Shown in pieces: positions 1-13,382 of a stretch of 64,000 nt of DNA. This stretch comes from Phoebastria nigripes (Eukaryota > Chordata > Aves > Procellariiformes > Diomedeidae). The translations under genes and the position numbers were made by a program. The notes under the pieces were generated by a model. That model did not search any database. It was given only the letters and a program-made list of their open reading frames with translations, and was not told the origin of the DNA. The DNA lies in NCBI GenBank assembly GCA_035582835.1, contig JAYKAV010000467.1, positions 1,862,975 to 1,926,974 on the forward strand. Direction: 5' to 3'. Numbering within the stretch: the stretch's first letter is position 1; each line of letters starts with the position of its first letter.

Positions 1-1489
1 CATGAGATGGTTTTGACGCCACTGCATAGGTTCTTCTGTACTTTTTATACAGCAGAGTTGATAAATGCATTAAATGCATGAAACATTTATTGGTTCTGGG
101 ACAGGATGCAACACGACAAGAAATGAGATCTTTCCCTACAATGCTACAACATATGAAAATTTAAACTGTATTTTTCCCCCACTCAGAAGCATTATGCAAG
201 TGACAATTTTTTCTTTGAAGAATTAAAATACAGAAATGGTCTGGCAATTGAAAGTTACAGGTTTGCAGAATCAGGTAATATTTATTCTGTTTTTAAATAA
301 GTCATTGTGTGAATCGAGGAAACAATATTCCTAGCCATTATCTCTTTAGTACATTCCAATTTAATGTCAGCTGCTAGGTAAGATTTAACAAGACACGTCA
401 ATTTAACTACCTCAAACTAGATGACAAGAGACTTCCATGTCAGGAGAGGAATGAAAGTTTTGCGTATGTGGAAAGGGGGTGGCGGAGTCATTCTTGCTGC
501 ATGCTGTGTGCATTAACACAGTGTTTAATTATTTAAGTGAATTGAGGAAATGTGCTGAATATATACCTGTAGATACCTCTATTTAGCAGCAGAGTAGGCG
601 CAAGGTGACCTCTGCAAGTGCAGCTCCAGTGCACTTGCTCCAGTGGTGCACGCTGCTGGTGACTGGTGGTTCAATCTCCACATCTGCTTAATCCTNCACC
701 TCTGCTAACGTGTCACCAAAGGTGAGACAGTTGATGCTTCTCATCAGTGCACACGGACCGTCATGTTTGTCGTCACTGGGTGCAGGCATCACATCCAACC
801 CCAGCTATGCTTCAATTGTGAAAGGGACATTACCTGTCTCCTGAGCCATCACCTTCCCCATCCTGGGCTGGAAGAAACACAGCCTTGTGCCAGGGCTATA
901 CAGCAGAGTCCCAGCACAGCGACAGGGGAGCCACACTGGCTGACAGAAGGTGAATACATTAGAGGTGAAGGCCAGGTCAGGATGCCCTGGGCTTTAAACA
1001 GGAAAGAATCAAGAGCCTAATATCAGCTGCTGTAAAGTTTGCATCCACACTAAGTGGTAATTTAGTTGAAGCAGTTTCATTTTTCCAGTGCAGAAAATTA
1101 TAGTGTTTGTGTGTTTCCATGGATGTGTAAACACAACCACAGAGGATCATCAGGGACTCTGGGAAGGTATAAATCAGAAAAAACATTACTGACACTTAAT
1201 CAGCCTTTGTAATATGCTCTGTAACTCCACTAAAAAATTAACTCTAACTGGAAAATGGAAATTCCTTGTACTAACGTGTTGTACTCTGTAGACTGGAAGT
1301 TGTCATATGCTGACTGCAGGTGCATCAGTTCATGGGGAGCTAACAGCATGTGGCAGGACCTTGCTCTGAGCTCTGCTTCTCTGTCTCCTTCATGATGGAA
1401 GATGGGAGGATGCATGGCACATCCTAGGACTCTGAATTTAGGCCTGTGGCCTCACAAACATATCTCATACCACCCCTTTCACAAATTTA
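1..1489. other. Unique AT-rich DNA, no gene seen
   Basis: No exon, repeat family or RNA gene is recognisable. Open frames at 763-1020 and 977-1195 lie on opposite strands over largely the same kind of low-complexity-free DNA and show no known motif. The stretch is best treated as non-coding. Confidence 0.5.
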
Positions 1490-2060
1490 TCCTGATCCAC
1501 CTTAGAGCTGGTTAGATTTCTTGCTCCCAGTAATTTGTATTGGAAGTTTATTGTAAAAGGTCACTTCTCATATGGCTAGAAACCTCCTTCTGATTTTCAG
1601 CCTGTGGGTATTTATGGCCATTTGATGTCCTTTGTTCTCTTTCTAACACATCATTTAGCTTAAATAGCACCTCTCCCTCCCCAGTACTTGTAAGTGGCAG
1701 CTCTAGTCCATCTCAGCCTTTATTTGCTAAACTAGACAAGTTGTATTTGCCTCCACTCCCCAAAGGATCTCCTGTCCCCTAGCACTGCCAGTTGTCTTTC
1801 CTCATATCTGTTTCTGTTTTAACTCATGTTCCTTGAAACACAGCAGCCAGAACTGTGTGTGGATGTTGTCTCCCCAAGGCCTCGTCTCGTGGCATCGCTG
1901 CTCTTTATATATCCTTGGTTTGTATTTGGTTTTCTTGTGTGGCCACACAGCAGTAGTAGCAGCACGCTGTCATCCTCAGAGAGATCAGGGTATCTGAATC
2001 TTTCTCCTGTTATATGATTTCCAGCTGATGAGCTCCCTGTTTTTAGCAGAAATTTNTATA
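1490..2060 (-). mobile_element. Ancient CR1/L3-like LINE fossil (3' part of ORF2)
   Basis: Read on the reverse strand, this has the phrase order of an old CR1/L3-type LINE. One phrase resembles the segment at the end of the reverse transcriptase ORF (around 1705-1735, with TTTGCTAAACTAGACAAGTT). It is followed by the block containing CCAGAACTGTGTG (about 1846), which in intact copies precedes the encoded phrase 'YCVQFW'. No frame is intact. The copy is highly diverged, and both edges are soft. This is inferred from recall of family phrases rather than an alignment; a different old LINE branch is possible. Confidence 0.45.
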
Positions 2061-5000
2061 ATTTCCAAGTTCCTGATCTTGCATTTGGATGGTTAAATTT
2101 AATCCTGTTTTGTAGTCTCAATCTCAGTTTCTTTCAGATTTTTTCCTCTATGATACTCTGATTTACATTCATTCCACAGCCCTGCTTTCTGTGCCATGGT
2201 AAGGGAATGAATTAATATCTGCTCTGAAATGTATTGATGAGAGGCTGCATTGGTAAATCTCTGCGCCTGTAGTTTTCTTTCATAGAGATATGTTGTTTTA
2301 TCTGTCTTTTGGCTAGTTTAATGCATCTTAAAAATAATATCTTAAAAATTGACTCACTCCTATTTTCACCATTCTAACTAATAGTTTCTCATGTGGNACA
2401 ATTTTAAATAACAGGTAAATAATATGGTTTGCTGAGATACAGTTTAGATTTAATCAAGCTTCTCTTTAGAAAAATCTAATATTTTAGTAAAACAGGATAA
2501 TGAGTTGCCCTGTTGTGATTTACCTTTCCAAAGTCTCTGTTGCACAGTTTTCTGTCTAAAGGCTTTCATAATACTGAAGTGAGTCTAACAGTCTTCTCTC
2601 TCAAGTCCTTTTTCTTCTATCCTCAAATACAGAGTCTATGTATGCTATTCTGCAGTCATGCAGCATTACTTTAACTTGAAAGATTTATAAAAAACCCTTG
2701 CTTCTGGACCTGCAATTTCATGTGCCAGGTCTTTTACTGCTCTGGGTGAGGATAGCCTGCCCCCACCCCCCCACCCTGGGTTGAATACATTACGTTATTT
2801 AAGTTTTATTTCAATCCCAGCTGTGGTGAGCTCTGCTCCCAGATCTTCATTTCCATTAGCCATCCTGTTCTTACCTCCCTGCTCAGCATATTCTTTCTAT
2901 TGAAACTACAGCAAACTATTTAAATTTGAAGTCATACTTGCCCAGTCTCTCCCTTCTGTAACTGCAAAGCAAGCCCACTATCCCACCCTTTTCTCCTTGT
3001 TGTTTATATGACTAATTCACTTTTTCATAGTTTGCTCCTGATTTTCTTTGTAAGGTGTAGCTAAACCTGAATTTTGAGCTCCAAGAGGTGCTTTTCCTAG
3101 TAGTTTTTCTCCTATTTTGGGTGTTCTTTTCTCACTCCTAATAGCTTTATGAAAACAGCAGCTTATCCAGCCATTTCTAAAGTCTTTCCATAATTTCCCC
3201 CCCCCTTTTCTCAGTTCCAATACTTTTTGTATCTTTTACTTAAGAGTATTCCTGGATTCCACCCATTCAATTTCTCCAGCACTTCAGACTTTATCAACAA
3301 CTTCTTTAGTTTATTTTGCAGTTTTCCTTTTTAAATAGAAAATGTTCTAGCCCTATTTTTGTTTAGCCCTACATTTTATTTAAACTAAATCTTCTCACGT
3401 CAAGTCAATCCAAGTTTGTCTTCTATGTTTGATTGTTCTATATTTATATTTGATTGTTCTATACTTTTCTGAGTACCTAATAATCCATCTGACATAGTAT
3501 TATCTCTAGCAGGTTCAGTGGTTATTTGGCAAGACATTTGTCAGCTATCATGTCCAAGAATAAGTAAGCTCTACCATTAGTTGTTGCATTTGCTTCTTAA
3601 TCTGTATCTGAGAGGTCAATGACACAATAGTGATACATCCCATGTAGTTTTTATCTCTATAATATCTTTATAGAGATATTCATCCATTTCTAAATCCGGC
3701 CCTGTAGCTGACAAAAAGTACTATTCTAGGAGAAGTTTGGAATTTGATACTTTGATATAAATCAAAGTTACACAAGCTGTTCAGTTGTTTCTCAACAACC
3801 TCATCCAACAGTTCAGACAAATTCAGTCCTTTCACAAACAATAATGCCTCTCTGACCAATGTTCACACTCTTATTTGTGTGTTTCCTTTCTCCATACTAT
3901 CCATCCATTGAGGAGTCTTGGCCTATTACCACATTGTTTCTTTTTTTTTTTTTTCTTCTTTAAACCTGATTTTCTGATCCTTATATGTCAAAACCCCAAA
4001 AGGAGATTTTCTCTCTCCTGCCTTTCTTCCATTCCAAGTATTTTAAAGCAGATGCATGTGTCCAGCCAAATTTCAGCTACCTTACAAATGAGAAGATGAG
4101 CTATCCAACAGAGCATCCAATAGGCTCTTTGGGGAGCTGCTTTATAAATAAATGCAGAAATTACTAGCATAATAATTGCTCCTGATGTCACATCATAGAT
4201 GTCATTGGGTGCTCAATAAGGTAAGAACTACTCAGCTTAATCTTGCAGTCTTTTTCCTTGCTTAAGTGTCACACAATGACACTACTAATACAAAAAGAGA
4301 TGTCAGAAGTGGTTATAATTAGATAACATTAGGCAGATTATAATATTTCTGTCTAAAATGCTCATGCAGAATGCCGGCTCCAATTCACCCCAGAATAGAC
4401 TGCCTTTCTGTGCTACATGCCAGATTATATGAAATATACAGTCATCATTATACCATGCCACCCTACAAAAATGTTGTCATCAAAATGGCAAATAAATGAT
4501 AATTCTACTATTTTATTGTACCAATTGTGCAAATAAAATATAACCTTTTCAGTTTTCTGGTGATCTCTCTGACTTTTGGAATCACATAATCTTGACATAA
4601 ATAATGGTTCATTATCCTCTAACAAAGGCATCTAAGAAATTAATCTACAGCATTAAGACTCTGAAAGACAAGCTCTGGAAAATATTGCTGCAGAGATCTA
4701 GGAAGTTACCGCAGTTGTCTTTTTGGCTTTCTTGCTGGAAGTTAGCTTCTCAGTAGCAGAGTAGGTAGGAAGAGCGTGTCCTCCTACCTTGGCTGCTCCA
4801 GGGCACATACCCATGTGTTTGCTTAACCTGCTGAAAGAAGTGCATTAAGTCACAGGTTTCTTTCTGCCAGCTGTGCAATGCAAGGTGTGTTGCTCACAAG
4901 GGAGTGACAGCAAACAGCTGATGAACTCATAACATTGTTAGCTGTTGCAGTTGTCAGCCGAGTGCCTGTATCAGATCCCCAACACCCATAGGTGCTAGAC

Positions 5001-7459
5001 AAGGACTTACATTTAAACCGTGGAAGTCTGGAAATATTTGCAATTTGCAGACCTGCTAGATATATTTTTGATTTTGAAGACAGCTTGTATTTTGTTTATT
5101 TAAGCGAATGGTTTAATTTCAGTTCTGATCCCATTAAGATNAAAGCTCTTTCCATGTATTATTGGTACTGCCCTCATACAGTTTGTTTAATGATGACAGA
5201 GGACTAAGCAGACAAAGCTATTCTTTACCCCATAGCATCTAAGAGACAGAAACAGAAAACAGTGCCTTGGGAAAGACAGAGACAGCTCTTAAATATGCCG
5301 CCCTATCTTTCTAGAAAATATCAGTATGGAAAGAAATGCCTGCATACCTGCCAAATCTAAGATGACTGCCTTTTTTTCGTATTATGTATTGTCTAACAGT
5401 CAGTCCTAAAAATTCACAGTCGTCATCCCCTGAACACATCCTGTCTCATGTCCATTTCTGTATCTATTCCTGTTTAAATCCTGTACCGAGGACAAATACT
5501 ATTCATCACCAACCACATTGTTTTGGCACATATGCTGGTACCAAAGAAGGGTAAAGCAGCTTCTGTATAGCTTCTGACAGAGAATATTAATTCAGAAAGG
5601 GAACAGCTACTGCACCATTATTTCTGAATGGGTACTTTTCTTTCCTATCAGTCTTTGGGGTTGAAGCATTCATATACTTCTCAACATAGGTGCATTTATC
5701 AGGCTATTTTAATTAATTTGCTGGCAGCTACCAGCTTATCATTTTGTCACAGGTATTGCACATAACTATTCTAAGTTGTTGCTGAGAGCATCTCTGTATG
5801 TAACACCTGTTCCTTAAAAAGAAATCCACAGCTGAGGCAATCTCCAAGAGCATCCCAGGAACTGGAGTTGCACTGGGCATTGGTCGTGCATGAGAGCCTC
5901 CAGAAGGCTAAGGTGGGAGAGCAGCCTGTTTCCCTCCTCTCGGGCTGTGTTCCCAGCTTTTCTTCCACTGCTGATGCCCTGGCCCCCATGCAAATTTGGT
6001 GTTATATCTTTGCTGCAGTGAAGTTTTCTTCTCCCACAGACCCATGAGACAGAGGTGTGTATATGGAGAAGTACAGCCTTTTATGGGTGTTGAGCCTAAG
6101 TGACTCCAGAATTGATGGAGAACAGCTTTAGGTGTATTCATTTGGGACACTTAACTATTGAAGTTCACACAAACAACTACTCATCACACAGGTGCATGGC
6201 ACCAGGACCTCCAGATTACCTGGTAGAAGAAAAAATTACAGTTACAGAAATGAGTGCCCTACAATGGTATATACAAAAGACAAAGAGCTGGGTTCACTCT
6301 CCAAATTTCCAGAAAGGTTTTGCCAGCAACTGGCTTTCTAGATCCTGATGGGTGTCAGCTTCCCAGGCTCTCTCAGTCTCTGCTTGCTCTAAATGAAACT
6401 AGAAATGAAATACTTCCTGAAATGAAACACTAAGAAGAGCCATGGCTTGAGCAGCTGNTATTTTAAAATGTGATATACTTACTAGCTCTTTCTGCAAGAT
6501 CTGTACTCCTTGCATCTTCTGTGAAGGGAAATGTTGCCACCCATCCCTTAGGGCTTGTATACAGCACCACACAGAATCTGCTTTTAGTTGAAGTGATGTA
6601 ACTTCTGTAGGTTTATTTTTTTAAGAAAGTCTCCAAATGTGTTACATGCATTTAACTTGTACGTGTAAATTCACCAGTGCAGGTGGACCAAGATAAGCAA
6701 GGTTTCANCTGATAATGGGTGTCTACATATTCATGAATGACGAATGGTGCAACTTTGTATCAGCTGAATTAAGCTAATGCAGCTTTATGCAACATAAAAT
6801 TATACCTTCAGTCACAACAGCACAACCTTTTATAGGGATGAGATCAGATAAAGAACTGGTAAAAAAAATGTATTTGTGTTTCCAAAAAGCTTGCTATCAT
6901 CCATTGCAAGAGCCTACTAAGAAGTCTAAGTAATTGCAGAGAAAAGACAACGTTCTGTCATGGTTTAGAAACTGGCAGAGTTGAGACAGAGATGAATGGA
7001 GATAAAGTCATTTCCCAACATGAAAACAGCAAAACATGAGGATACTATGACTGGTATCATGACATGACTCGTCTGGTTTTCTTCTATGTACTGTAAGGAT
7101 CATTCTGAACCCTGCTTTGGCAGAGAAAACCTGTGTTGATCAAAAAGTGCTAAGATTTTTTTGCAGAAAATTACTGCCTTAATTTCCATTTTGCAAGTTT
7201 GGAAGGGTTTCTTAAGTCAATGCTGTTGTTTGGTGCAGGTCTATCAAAAATCTTTGCAAAAACCTGGGCTGTTTTAGAGGCGGAAGGAGGAACTTGACTG
7301 CCAGATCTGGTCTCTTGCACTCTCTCTCTCCCTTCTGCAGTTCTCTCTTTTTTCATTTTGCCACTGAAGGAAAAAGAAAATGAAGAAAAAAGGGTGCATT
7401 TCCAACCAAAGGTTCTTTAAAAAAATCCAGCAGGTTCTTTGTGTAGTAATCATGGATAA
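2061..7459. other. Unique AT-rich DNA, no gene seen
   Basis: This is a long stretch without recognisable exons or intact repeats. A small 21-bp tandem doublet sits at 3428-3469 (TTTGATTGTTCTATA twice). A 10-bp inverted repeat with a 7-nt loop lies at 3652-3678, and a 14-T run at 3941-3954. Parts of 2100-3900 could be deeply decayed LINE sequence continuing from the fossil upstream, but no phrase was clear enough to call. Confidence 0.45.
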
Positions 7460-7960
7460 TAACTAAGTGGGAGAAGGAACAGACCTGACTACCCCCTCAG
7501 CTGCTGCAAGCAGAGCTGGGGCCCCATGGGTCCAGCCAGTATCACCACCAGTGAAACACTGGTTTGCAGGGGAAGCTGAATCTGTGAACTGCCCGAAACT
7601 GCCAAGTCACTGGTTTCACCTCATGCTGCTAACCTGGGTGCAGGCTGGGGCTGCTTTCTGTCTGTGGAGGAGGAGGGGAGGGCGAGGAAAGGAGTTACTC
7701 TTACATTCACTCCTCCTCAAGTTGCACTGTGCTGTTGCCACATGCTTCCCTGGCTCCCAAACCCTGCTCAGCCCCGGGAGAGCAGATCTGCAGAGGGTGC
7801 AGCCAGTGCCACAGCATCGCCCGTGCAGTGGGGAAGGGCGAGGGTCAGCTGTGCTAAGACGGCTCCACGGCTCTGCTGCCCACCAAGGCCTCGGGTGAGC
7901 AATGGGAGCCCTGGGGTCTCTCGGGTGCACCGCGCAGTCTGACATGACATTGGGGAGGGC
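7460..7960. other. GC-rich islet in AT-rich surroundings
   Basis: About 500 bp is clearly more GC- and CpG-rich than its flanks, with CpGs concentrated at 7800-7940. It holds overlapping open frames on both strands (the largest is 143 codons on the + strand, 7467-7898), which is expected from high GC alone. A GTGAGC donor-like sequence follows at about 7893. No protein family is recognisable. It could be an exon or promoter fragment, but nothing in the sequence decides this. Confidence 0.35.
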
Positions 7961-8204
7961 TGAGGAGAGAAACTGTAAGTGTGAGTAAACAGCTCAGATA
8001 TAACCTGATACTGGAAATGAACAAATAATTTGTATTGAGTAATGTATTGATGATTTTCATCTCTTTCTGATTATAAATTGTCCACAAATAAGTGGACAGT
8101 TTATCAAACATTCACTTTGCAAACCACCAAATTACTGTGAATAATTCATGAGGTGCAGCTTCTTCCTGTGTTACTTGTTTTAAATATTTAATACTCAAAA
8201 TATG

Positions 8205-8445
8205 AGTTGTTTTGATTGTACACGTAGGCCACGTGGTGCAGCTCTGTTACGCCTGTGCCCGATCCCATGCCCGCGAGTCAGGTGTGCAGCAGGGATGCTG
8301 GCCGCAGTACATGCAGGGGGTATTCCGGAGGGTTGCCTCTCCAGCATGTCCTTTGGTGTAGCGGCTTTCCTTTACGTACGTGACGAAAAACACAGAGAGA
8401 ATGACCAAGTCACGGCAGAATTATTAGCGGCTTTCCTCAATGTAC
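8205..8445. promoter_or_regulatory. CpG-rich islet with CACGTG E-box, orphan
   Basis: About 14 CpG dinucleotides occur within roughly 230 bp, in a region otherwise almost free of CpG. It contains a palindromic E-box CCACGTGG (8229-8236), a TACGTA palindrome followed by CGTGACG (8373-8385), and a 13-bp direct repeat TAGCGGCTTTCCT at 8359-8371 and 8425-8437. A 109-codon + frame (8202-8531) crosses it but resembles nothing known. CpG retention suggests an unmethylated regulatory element or GC-biased conversion; this is inference. Confidence 0.35.
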
Positions 8446-9719
8446 ATGTTGGGGACACATTTAGCTTTTTGCTGTCTGGTCTTTATGAGAACATTCAAAA
8501 ACTTCTCCAATGCAAAGTAAAAATGGCTTGAATCACCCCCCCTTTATAAACCTTGCATTGCAGTGTTTTTCACGGGTGCTGAAATCAAGCAGAGCTGTCT
8601 CCCCTCCCCTTGTCCCCCTGTTCAAGAGTCGCATCATTTTGGGTCTTCTGGTTCCTCGCCCATCACTCAGGGAATCCCCAGGGATAACGCTAATGACTCA
8701 GCCCGTCCCCTGAGCACCTTAAGCGGTAGTTCATCATGCTACATGATTTGAAGACATTTAACTTTTCCTTGTACTCTCTAAGCTTAACCAAGGCATATAT
8801 TTTACTCCTTTTCTTGCTAGTGTCATTTGTGCTATTTACCTGCTCACAACTACTATTTTTGTAAAACTTTCCCAGATCTCTGAAGCTGTATCACAAATAC
8901 TGTTCTCTCAGTTTCTCATGCTGGAGCTGTTTCACTCCTATAAATAAGAAAAAGCTTACAGGAGCAGGACCTCGAACGAGGACCTGCCAAACTGCTACAG
9001 ACCACATAAGTCAGCAGATCATGAGGTCTCTCCTGGATCCTGAGGAAAACATTTTTTGTTGGAGCATTCCTGATCTATCTTTCATACTAGGTACTTCACT
9101 TTCTACAGCCTGGCTTCTGGAGAGCACCATGTCACCTTTTCTGTCATTCTGCCTAAACCAGGGAGAAATTACTGCCCTCTGCACATGTTGCATTAAAACA
9201 GAGTGGAAAAAGGGCATTGGATAGGCTAATTCTACAAAAGCTAAGATAAATATATGTCTGCATACGTCTGTAATAGCAAATAATACGTCAGGTAAGTGAG
9301 GCTTTTCAGAAACCCTTGCTGTAACTGCAGGGTGAATCAGTCCTAAGGAGATCTTCTTCTTCCCTAGATTTTGGAGAATTTTGCTACATCTCGTGGGTTG
9401 TGGTACCATGTCCTTCATATGCTTCAGTGGAGCATGTGAAATGGGATGCATTTGTCTGGATTCCACATGTGTGCCCATCTCGATTCATTGTGCCATGTGA
9501 GGATGAGGACTTGTCCAAACTAGAGAATGCAGGAGCGCAGGATTTTTCTGGTGAGCATCATCAGAGTGTTCAGACTGGTTAAAGAATGCAGGGATGGGAA
9601 AGCCTCCCAGGCCAGCAAGTTCAGTTATTTCAGGCAACAATATTATAAAGCTTGTTTGTAGCCCCATGGAAGGATTAGGAAGGGTATTTGCTTTTACAGT
9701 GCATGCTGCACAGCAGTGG
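8446..9719. other. Unique DNA, no gene seen
   Basis: No recognisable exon or repeat is present. The reverse-strand open frame 9011-9478 (155 codons) overlaps a forward frame and has no motif known to me. An imperfect 11-bp palindrome is listed separately at 8964-8987. Confidence 0.4.
8964..8987. repeat. Short imperfect palindrome
   Basis: GCAGGACCTCG and CGAGGACCTGC form 10 of 11 pairs across a 2-nt centre (AA). It superficially resembles a tRNA T-arm on the reverse strand, but no other tRNA arm is present. Confidence 0.6.
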
Positions 9720-9790
9720 TTATTTCATACGTCCTCCCTGTTTTACAGATAGGAAGATAGAGGTACATGCTTCCACATCAGCGAGTGTAA
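9720..9790 (-). mobile_element. MIR-like SINE remnant, first part
   Basis: The reverse complement resembles the MIR/CORE-SINE 3' half: the + strand reads CTGTTTTACAGATAGGAAGA, a decayed form of the conserved 'ATTTTACAGATGAGGAAACTGAGG' phrase. It is diverged and short. The second part at 9945-10040 has the same orientation and the expected next phrase, so the two are probably one element with extra sequence between them. Confidence 0.5.
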
Positions 9791-9944
9791 ATCCATACTC
9801 AAACTTCTGAATAAACGATCTAATGTTCAGAGGTACTCTGTTTCTCGGATGCCACAGATTTAATATCACTTAAAATTAGATGCATAACTGTTGGCCCCTG
9901 TGTTTAAAAACATTGGTCCTAGCCACCCTTCCCTTCAGATGAAA

Positions 9945-10040
9945 CTTCTGATGTGAAGAACTTGCCAAAAGCTGTGAGGCCAGTTATGGGCAGAGCTGAG
10001 AATAGAAAAGAGCCTCCCGGCTCGGTGCCTGATTCACCCA
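9945..10040 (-). mobile_element. MIR-like SINE remnant, second part
   Basis: The + strand reads ACTTGCCAAAAGCTGTGAGG and then GGGCAGAGCTGAGAATAGAA. These are decayed forms of the MIR reverse-complement phrases for 'acttgcccaaggtcaca' and 'ggcagagctgggaatagaac'. Order and orientation match the part at 9720-9790, about 155 bp upstream. Confidence 0.5.
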
Positions 10041-13000
10041 GTTTCGTTCGGCGTTATGTAAGGAAGCCAAGTGAGTTGCCGGTGTCTTATTTAGCATTCT
10101 GCGTCTCCAGGATGCACTGTTCTCATCTGAGGTAGCACAGAAACTGCTGTATTTTTGGCCTCAACTTATGGATTTGAAAAAGTGAGCTAGAACTGTCTTT
10201 TGGAGAAAGAAAAGGCAATTCTTTTATATTTTAGCATCTTCTTTGCTTTCATGTGTCTTCTTTGCTGGCTTCTGAGCACTAGAGATTCACCAACTTTTTA
10301 TTATGAAATGAAACCACTAGCAACAGTCTCTGCTATGATCTAAAACTGTTGATGACTACACAGTTCAAGTGAGAACCAAATGGTTTGAGTTCTATATTTT
10401 TCAGGATTTTAATTTATTTTCCACACAATCTGATAAAAAAAAGTTGCTGTCACAATCTCACATGCTGGTTTTACCCCATTATTATCACTCTCTCCAGTAT
10501 ACCTTTGTCTTGAAACTTCTGTTCATAAGTTTGCTAGTGTATACAACAAGGTAGGTACTCAATTTAACAATGTTTTCCCATGTGCTATCGATCCATTTCA
10601 AAGAAATTTTTTTTGTTTCAGGGGACACTGCTGCTCACCTTCCAGAAGAAACTAATTTTAACCTAATCACTAAAATTTGCATGTAAAGTACATACTGCAA
10701 TTAGAGTACCCAATATTGCTAAAGGGAGAAGACTTTTGGGTCTGGGGTTTTGGGATACTTCAAAGAAGGTGGAAAGAAATGTCTTGATCTTGATTTCCTC
10801 AGGGGGAAGAGTGGGGGAAGGGGAGAAAGGAGAAAGAGATTCTCATATAAAATGAGGGGAGTAGGAGCAGGCAGCTGCAGTGTCTTCGGTGAGGCGTGTT
10901 TCATGAGGCAGATGCCATACGTGAACAGCTCTCTCATGGTAATATTTTTTATGTTGGAAAATCAAACGTAATAGACTTGCCTCACTTCAATCTCTTTACA
11001 GATAAGATGATAAAAAAATTCATTCCTTGTGCCCAGGATATCGCCACCCTGCTGTTCCTGAGCGTCTCTGCACATCAGCTGCCATGCAAGGAGTAGCCAG
11101 ATCTTCATTCTCCACTGCCCAAGAGACAGAGCCGCAACCAGGGGAAAAAGCTGGGATTTCAAATATTTTTGTTTGACTTGGCTTCAAAAATCAAATTTAA
11201 GAAAAATGGAAAGAACATTTTACTTCAACTTCATTCTATATAATTTAATTTCGATAAGACCAAAATTGTTTCATTTTGAAGAGGTGAGAGTTTTCCTTTG
11301 GGTTTGACTTTTCCCTTGCATTTTCTTTCAGGTGGCACACGCACTCACAGTCTTGTTGAGGGCTTGGGTTCCAACCTCTCTGTGTTTTCCGATGAAAAAC
11401 AAACCTACGGGACCGTTTTGGACAAACTTTGCTAGACAGGAAAGGTATGTCCAAGTTTAAACTCATAATTGAATGAAGAAGGAAGAAGTTATCTGTACCA
11501 GCTTCTATCCATAGCAGGAAAGCCTCGGTTTGCATGAGTGATTTTAACCTTTAACCTTGCCAGGAGACTGTTAGAAGCAAAACAAATGGCATGAAAAGCA
11601 ATGGAAAAGGTACTGTCCTCCTAATGTGGCTCCTACCTGTGGGGCACACAGCGGGGAAATTATTGGTTGGGGAATATTCAGTACAGCTTGCAACTTGTCT
11701 CCTGACCAGCAGCAAAAAGGACATTAAACTATTAAAGCTGCCACTTTTGGGGAGATCAAGGGTGGCGCAGTTGGCAGTAAGTGGGCATGAGGCTTTGAGA
11801 AAGAGGAAAAACGCTACTGCAGATGACAGGGTAAAACAAGCCATGGCTGGGAACGTTCCCAGGAGCCGGGACAGGATCATCTGCACGGCAAAGTCCTCAT
11901 GATGGCCCCAGCCCAGGGCGGCTGACAGGGGCCCAGATCCCAAGCACTGTTCAGGGACCATTCCCCACAGGTGGTTTGCAGGCAGCCACCCAGTTTTGGT
12001 GGGTCAGAGCATTTTCTCAGGTAGAGGTGGGCTGTTGCGAGCCTGTTGGCCTCCGTCACAAGTTTGCTCCCTGACACGATCCTTTTCAAGAAACGCCTGG
12101 GGAGCGGCAGAGCTGTGAACCCTTTNTGCAGTGCTGGAGGGAGCAGTGAGATATCCGTGGGTCTGCCTTCTCACAACAGACGGGTTTTGTGGCCGCCCAC
12201 TGTTTTATATCTTGCAGATTACTGAGTTACAATAATAACCTGGAAATTAAAGTTAAAATACCCTGGAAAAGGCAGATCAGTACTCAGAGAGATCCTCCTG
12301 GGAGACCAACATAAGGCTTTCTGTCTGGAAGATCGTCATCTTGGGAGCACCTTCATCAGAGATGGGTTTCATCTTAGAAGTTGTCAGTTCATCAACCCCA
12401 CATCTGCTTTAGGATACACACACTCCCACGTTGGCAGTGCTGATTTCTCTCCTTTCACTGCTAAGGATCCTTAGGGTGGCTAATCCATCTGCAGGTATCT
12501 GTGTTTGGCCAGATTAATATCCCACATCTCTGACCTCACAGAAACCTGTGCAATGCTCACTTCCATAAATTAATAGAAAAGAGGAAAGAAAATAACTGCA
12601 GAAATTTTCATTTATAAGTACAGGAGAAAGCAGTGTGTGCAACAGCTGTTGCAGAGGACTTCTTTAAGTAGGGCAGTCCTCAGCACCCTAAAAATAGTTA
12701 ACAGAACTGATTCAAAGCCTGTTTAAGTTAGCTGGAGATTTCCATTTTGAAAGGGTCTGGATTGAGGTCACAGGTGGAAATTACTGAGTAACTGGACCAG
12801 AAAGAAAGATTAGGATGGAAAAGGATATGTTCCTGCCCCAGAGCTCCAGAGCATCCAGGGTAGGAGGCTCATGTTCAGAGCATGAGAAAGCAANAGATCA
12901 GAGGGAACTGAGTGGAGAAGCTGCAGGAGCAGAGCTCGGTCACAGTGCTTCAGCGGAGATGGGAAAGTCTTGATGTGGCCAGCCTCGGGGCTGGTAAGAT

Positions 13001-13382
13001 CATTCACCACCTCCTCCCCCAAAAAAGGCCAGTGAAAGTCTGGAGGGCTGTGGTTAGCAACCACTTTCCTTCAGATTCCCCCCATCCCATCTAAACTCAC
13101 TGAGTTGTGCAGATGAGAGGGATCCAGGGGAAATGGGGAAAGCAGAACTCCCGGCAGCCCAGTTTTCCTGAATCTGTGCTGTTTTTCATGGGATGAACAG
13201 GTGCTCCATGCTCACACCACCTATGTGTGACACCTTCACCTGAACATCACTGCCCAACTGCAGATCTCATGGCTTACAGGATTTTAAGGGGTTGGGCTTG
13301 CTCTATGAGAGTCAAAAAGGCATGACCTCCATGTCCCGAATGGCTGAATCAGGTGGCTTGTCTGCAAATCTGCATTCAAAGA

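Noticed and set aside
2100..3900. Continuation of the CR1/L3 fossil into an endonuclease region
   Set aside because: Some phrases felt LINE-like on the reverse strand, but no ordered series of family motifs could be found.
7467..7898. 143-codon + frame ending near a GTGAGC donor-like sequence, possible exon
   Set aside because: High GC opens frames on both strands here. The peptide is low in structure and unrecognised, so it was kept only as a GC-rich islet.
8964..8987. tRNA T-arm-like sequence on the reverse strand
   Set aside because: The bases around it cannot form the acceptor, D or anticodon arms, and the T stem pairs do not fit tRNA geometry.
9011..9478. 155-codon reverse-strand frame
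   Set aside because: Overlaps a forward frame, has no known motif, and shows no exon signals.
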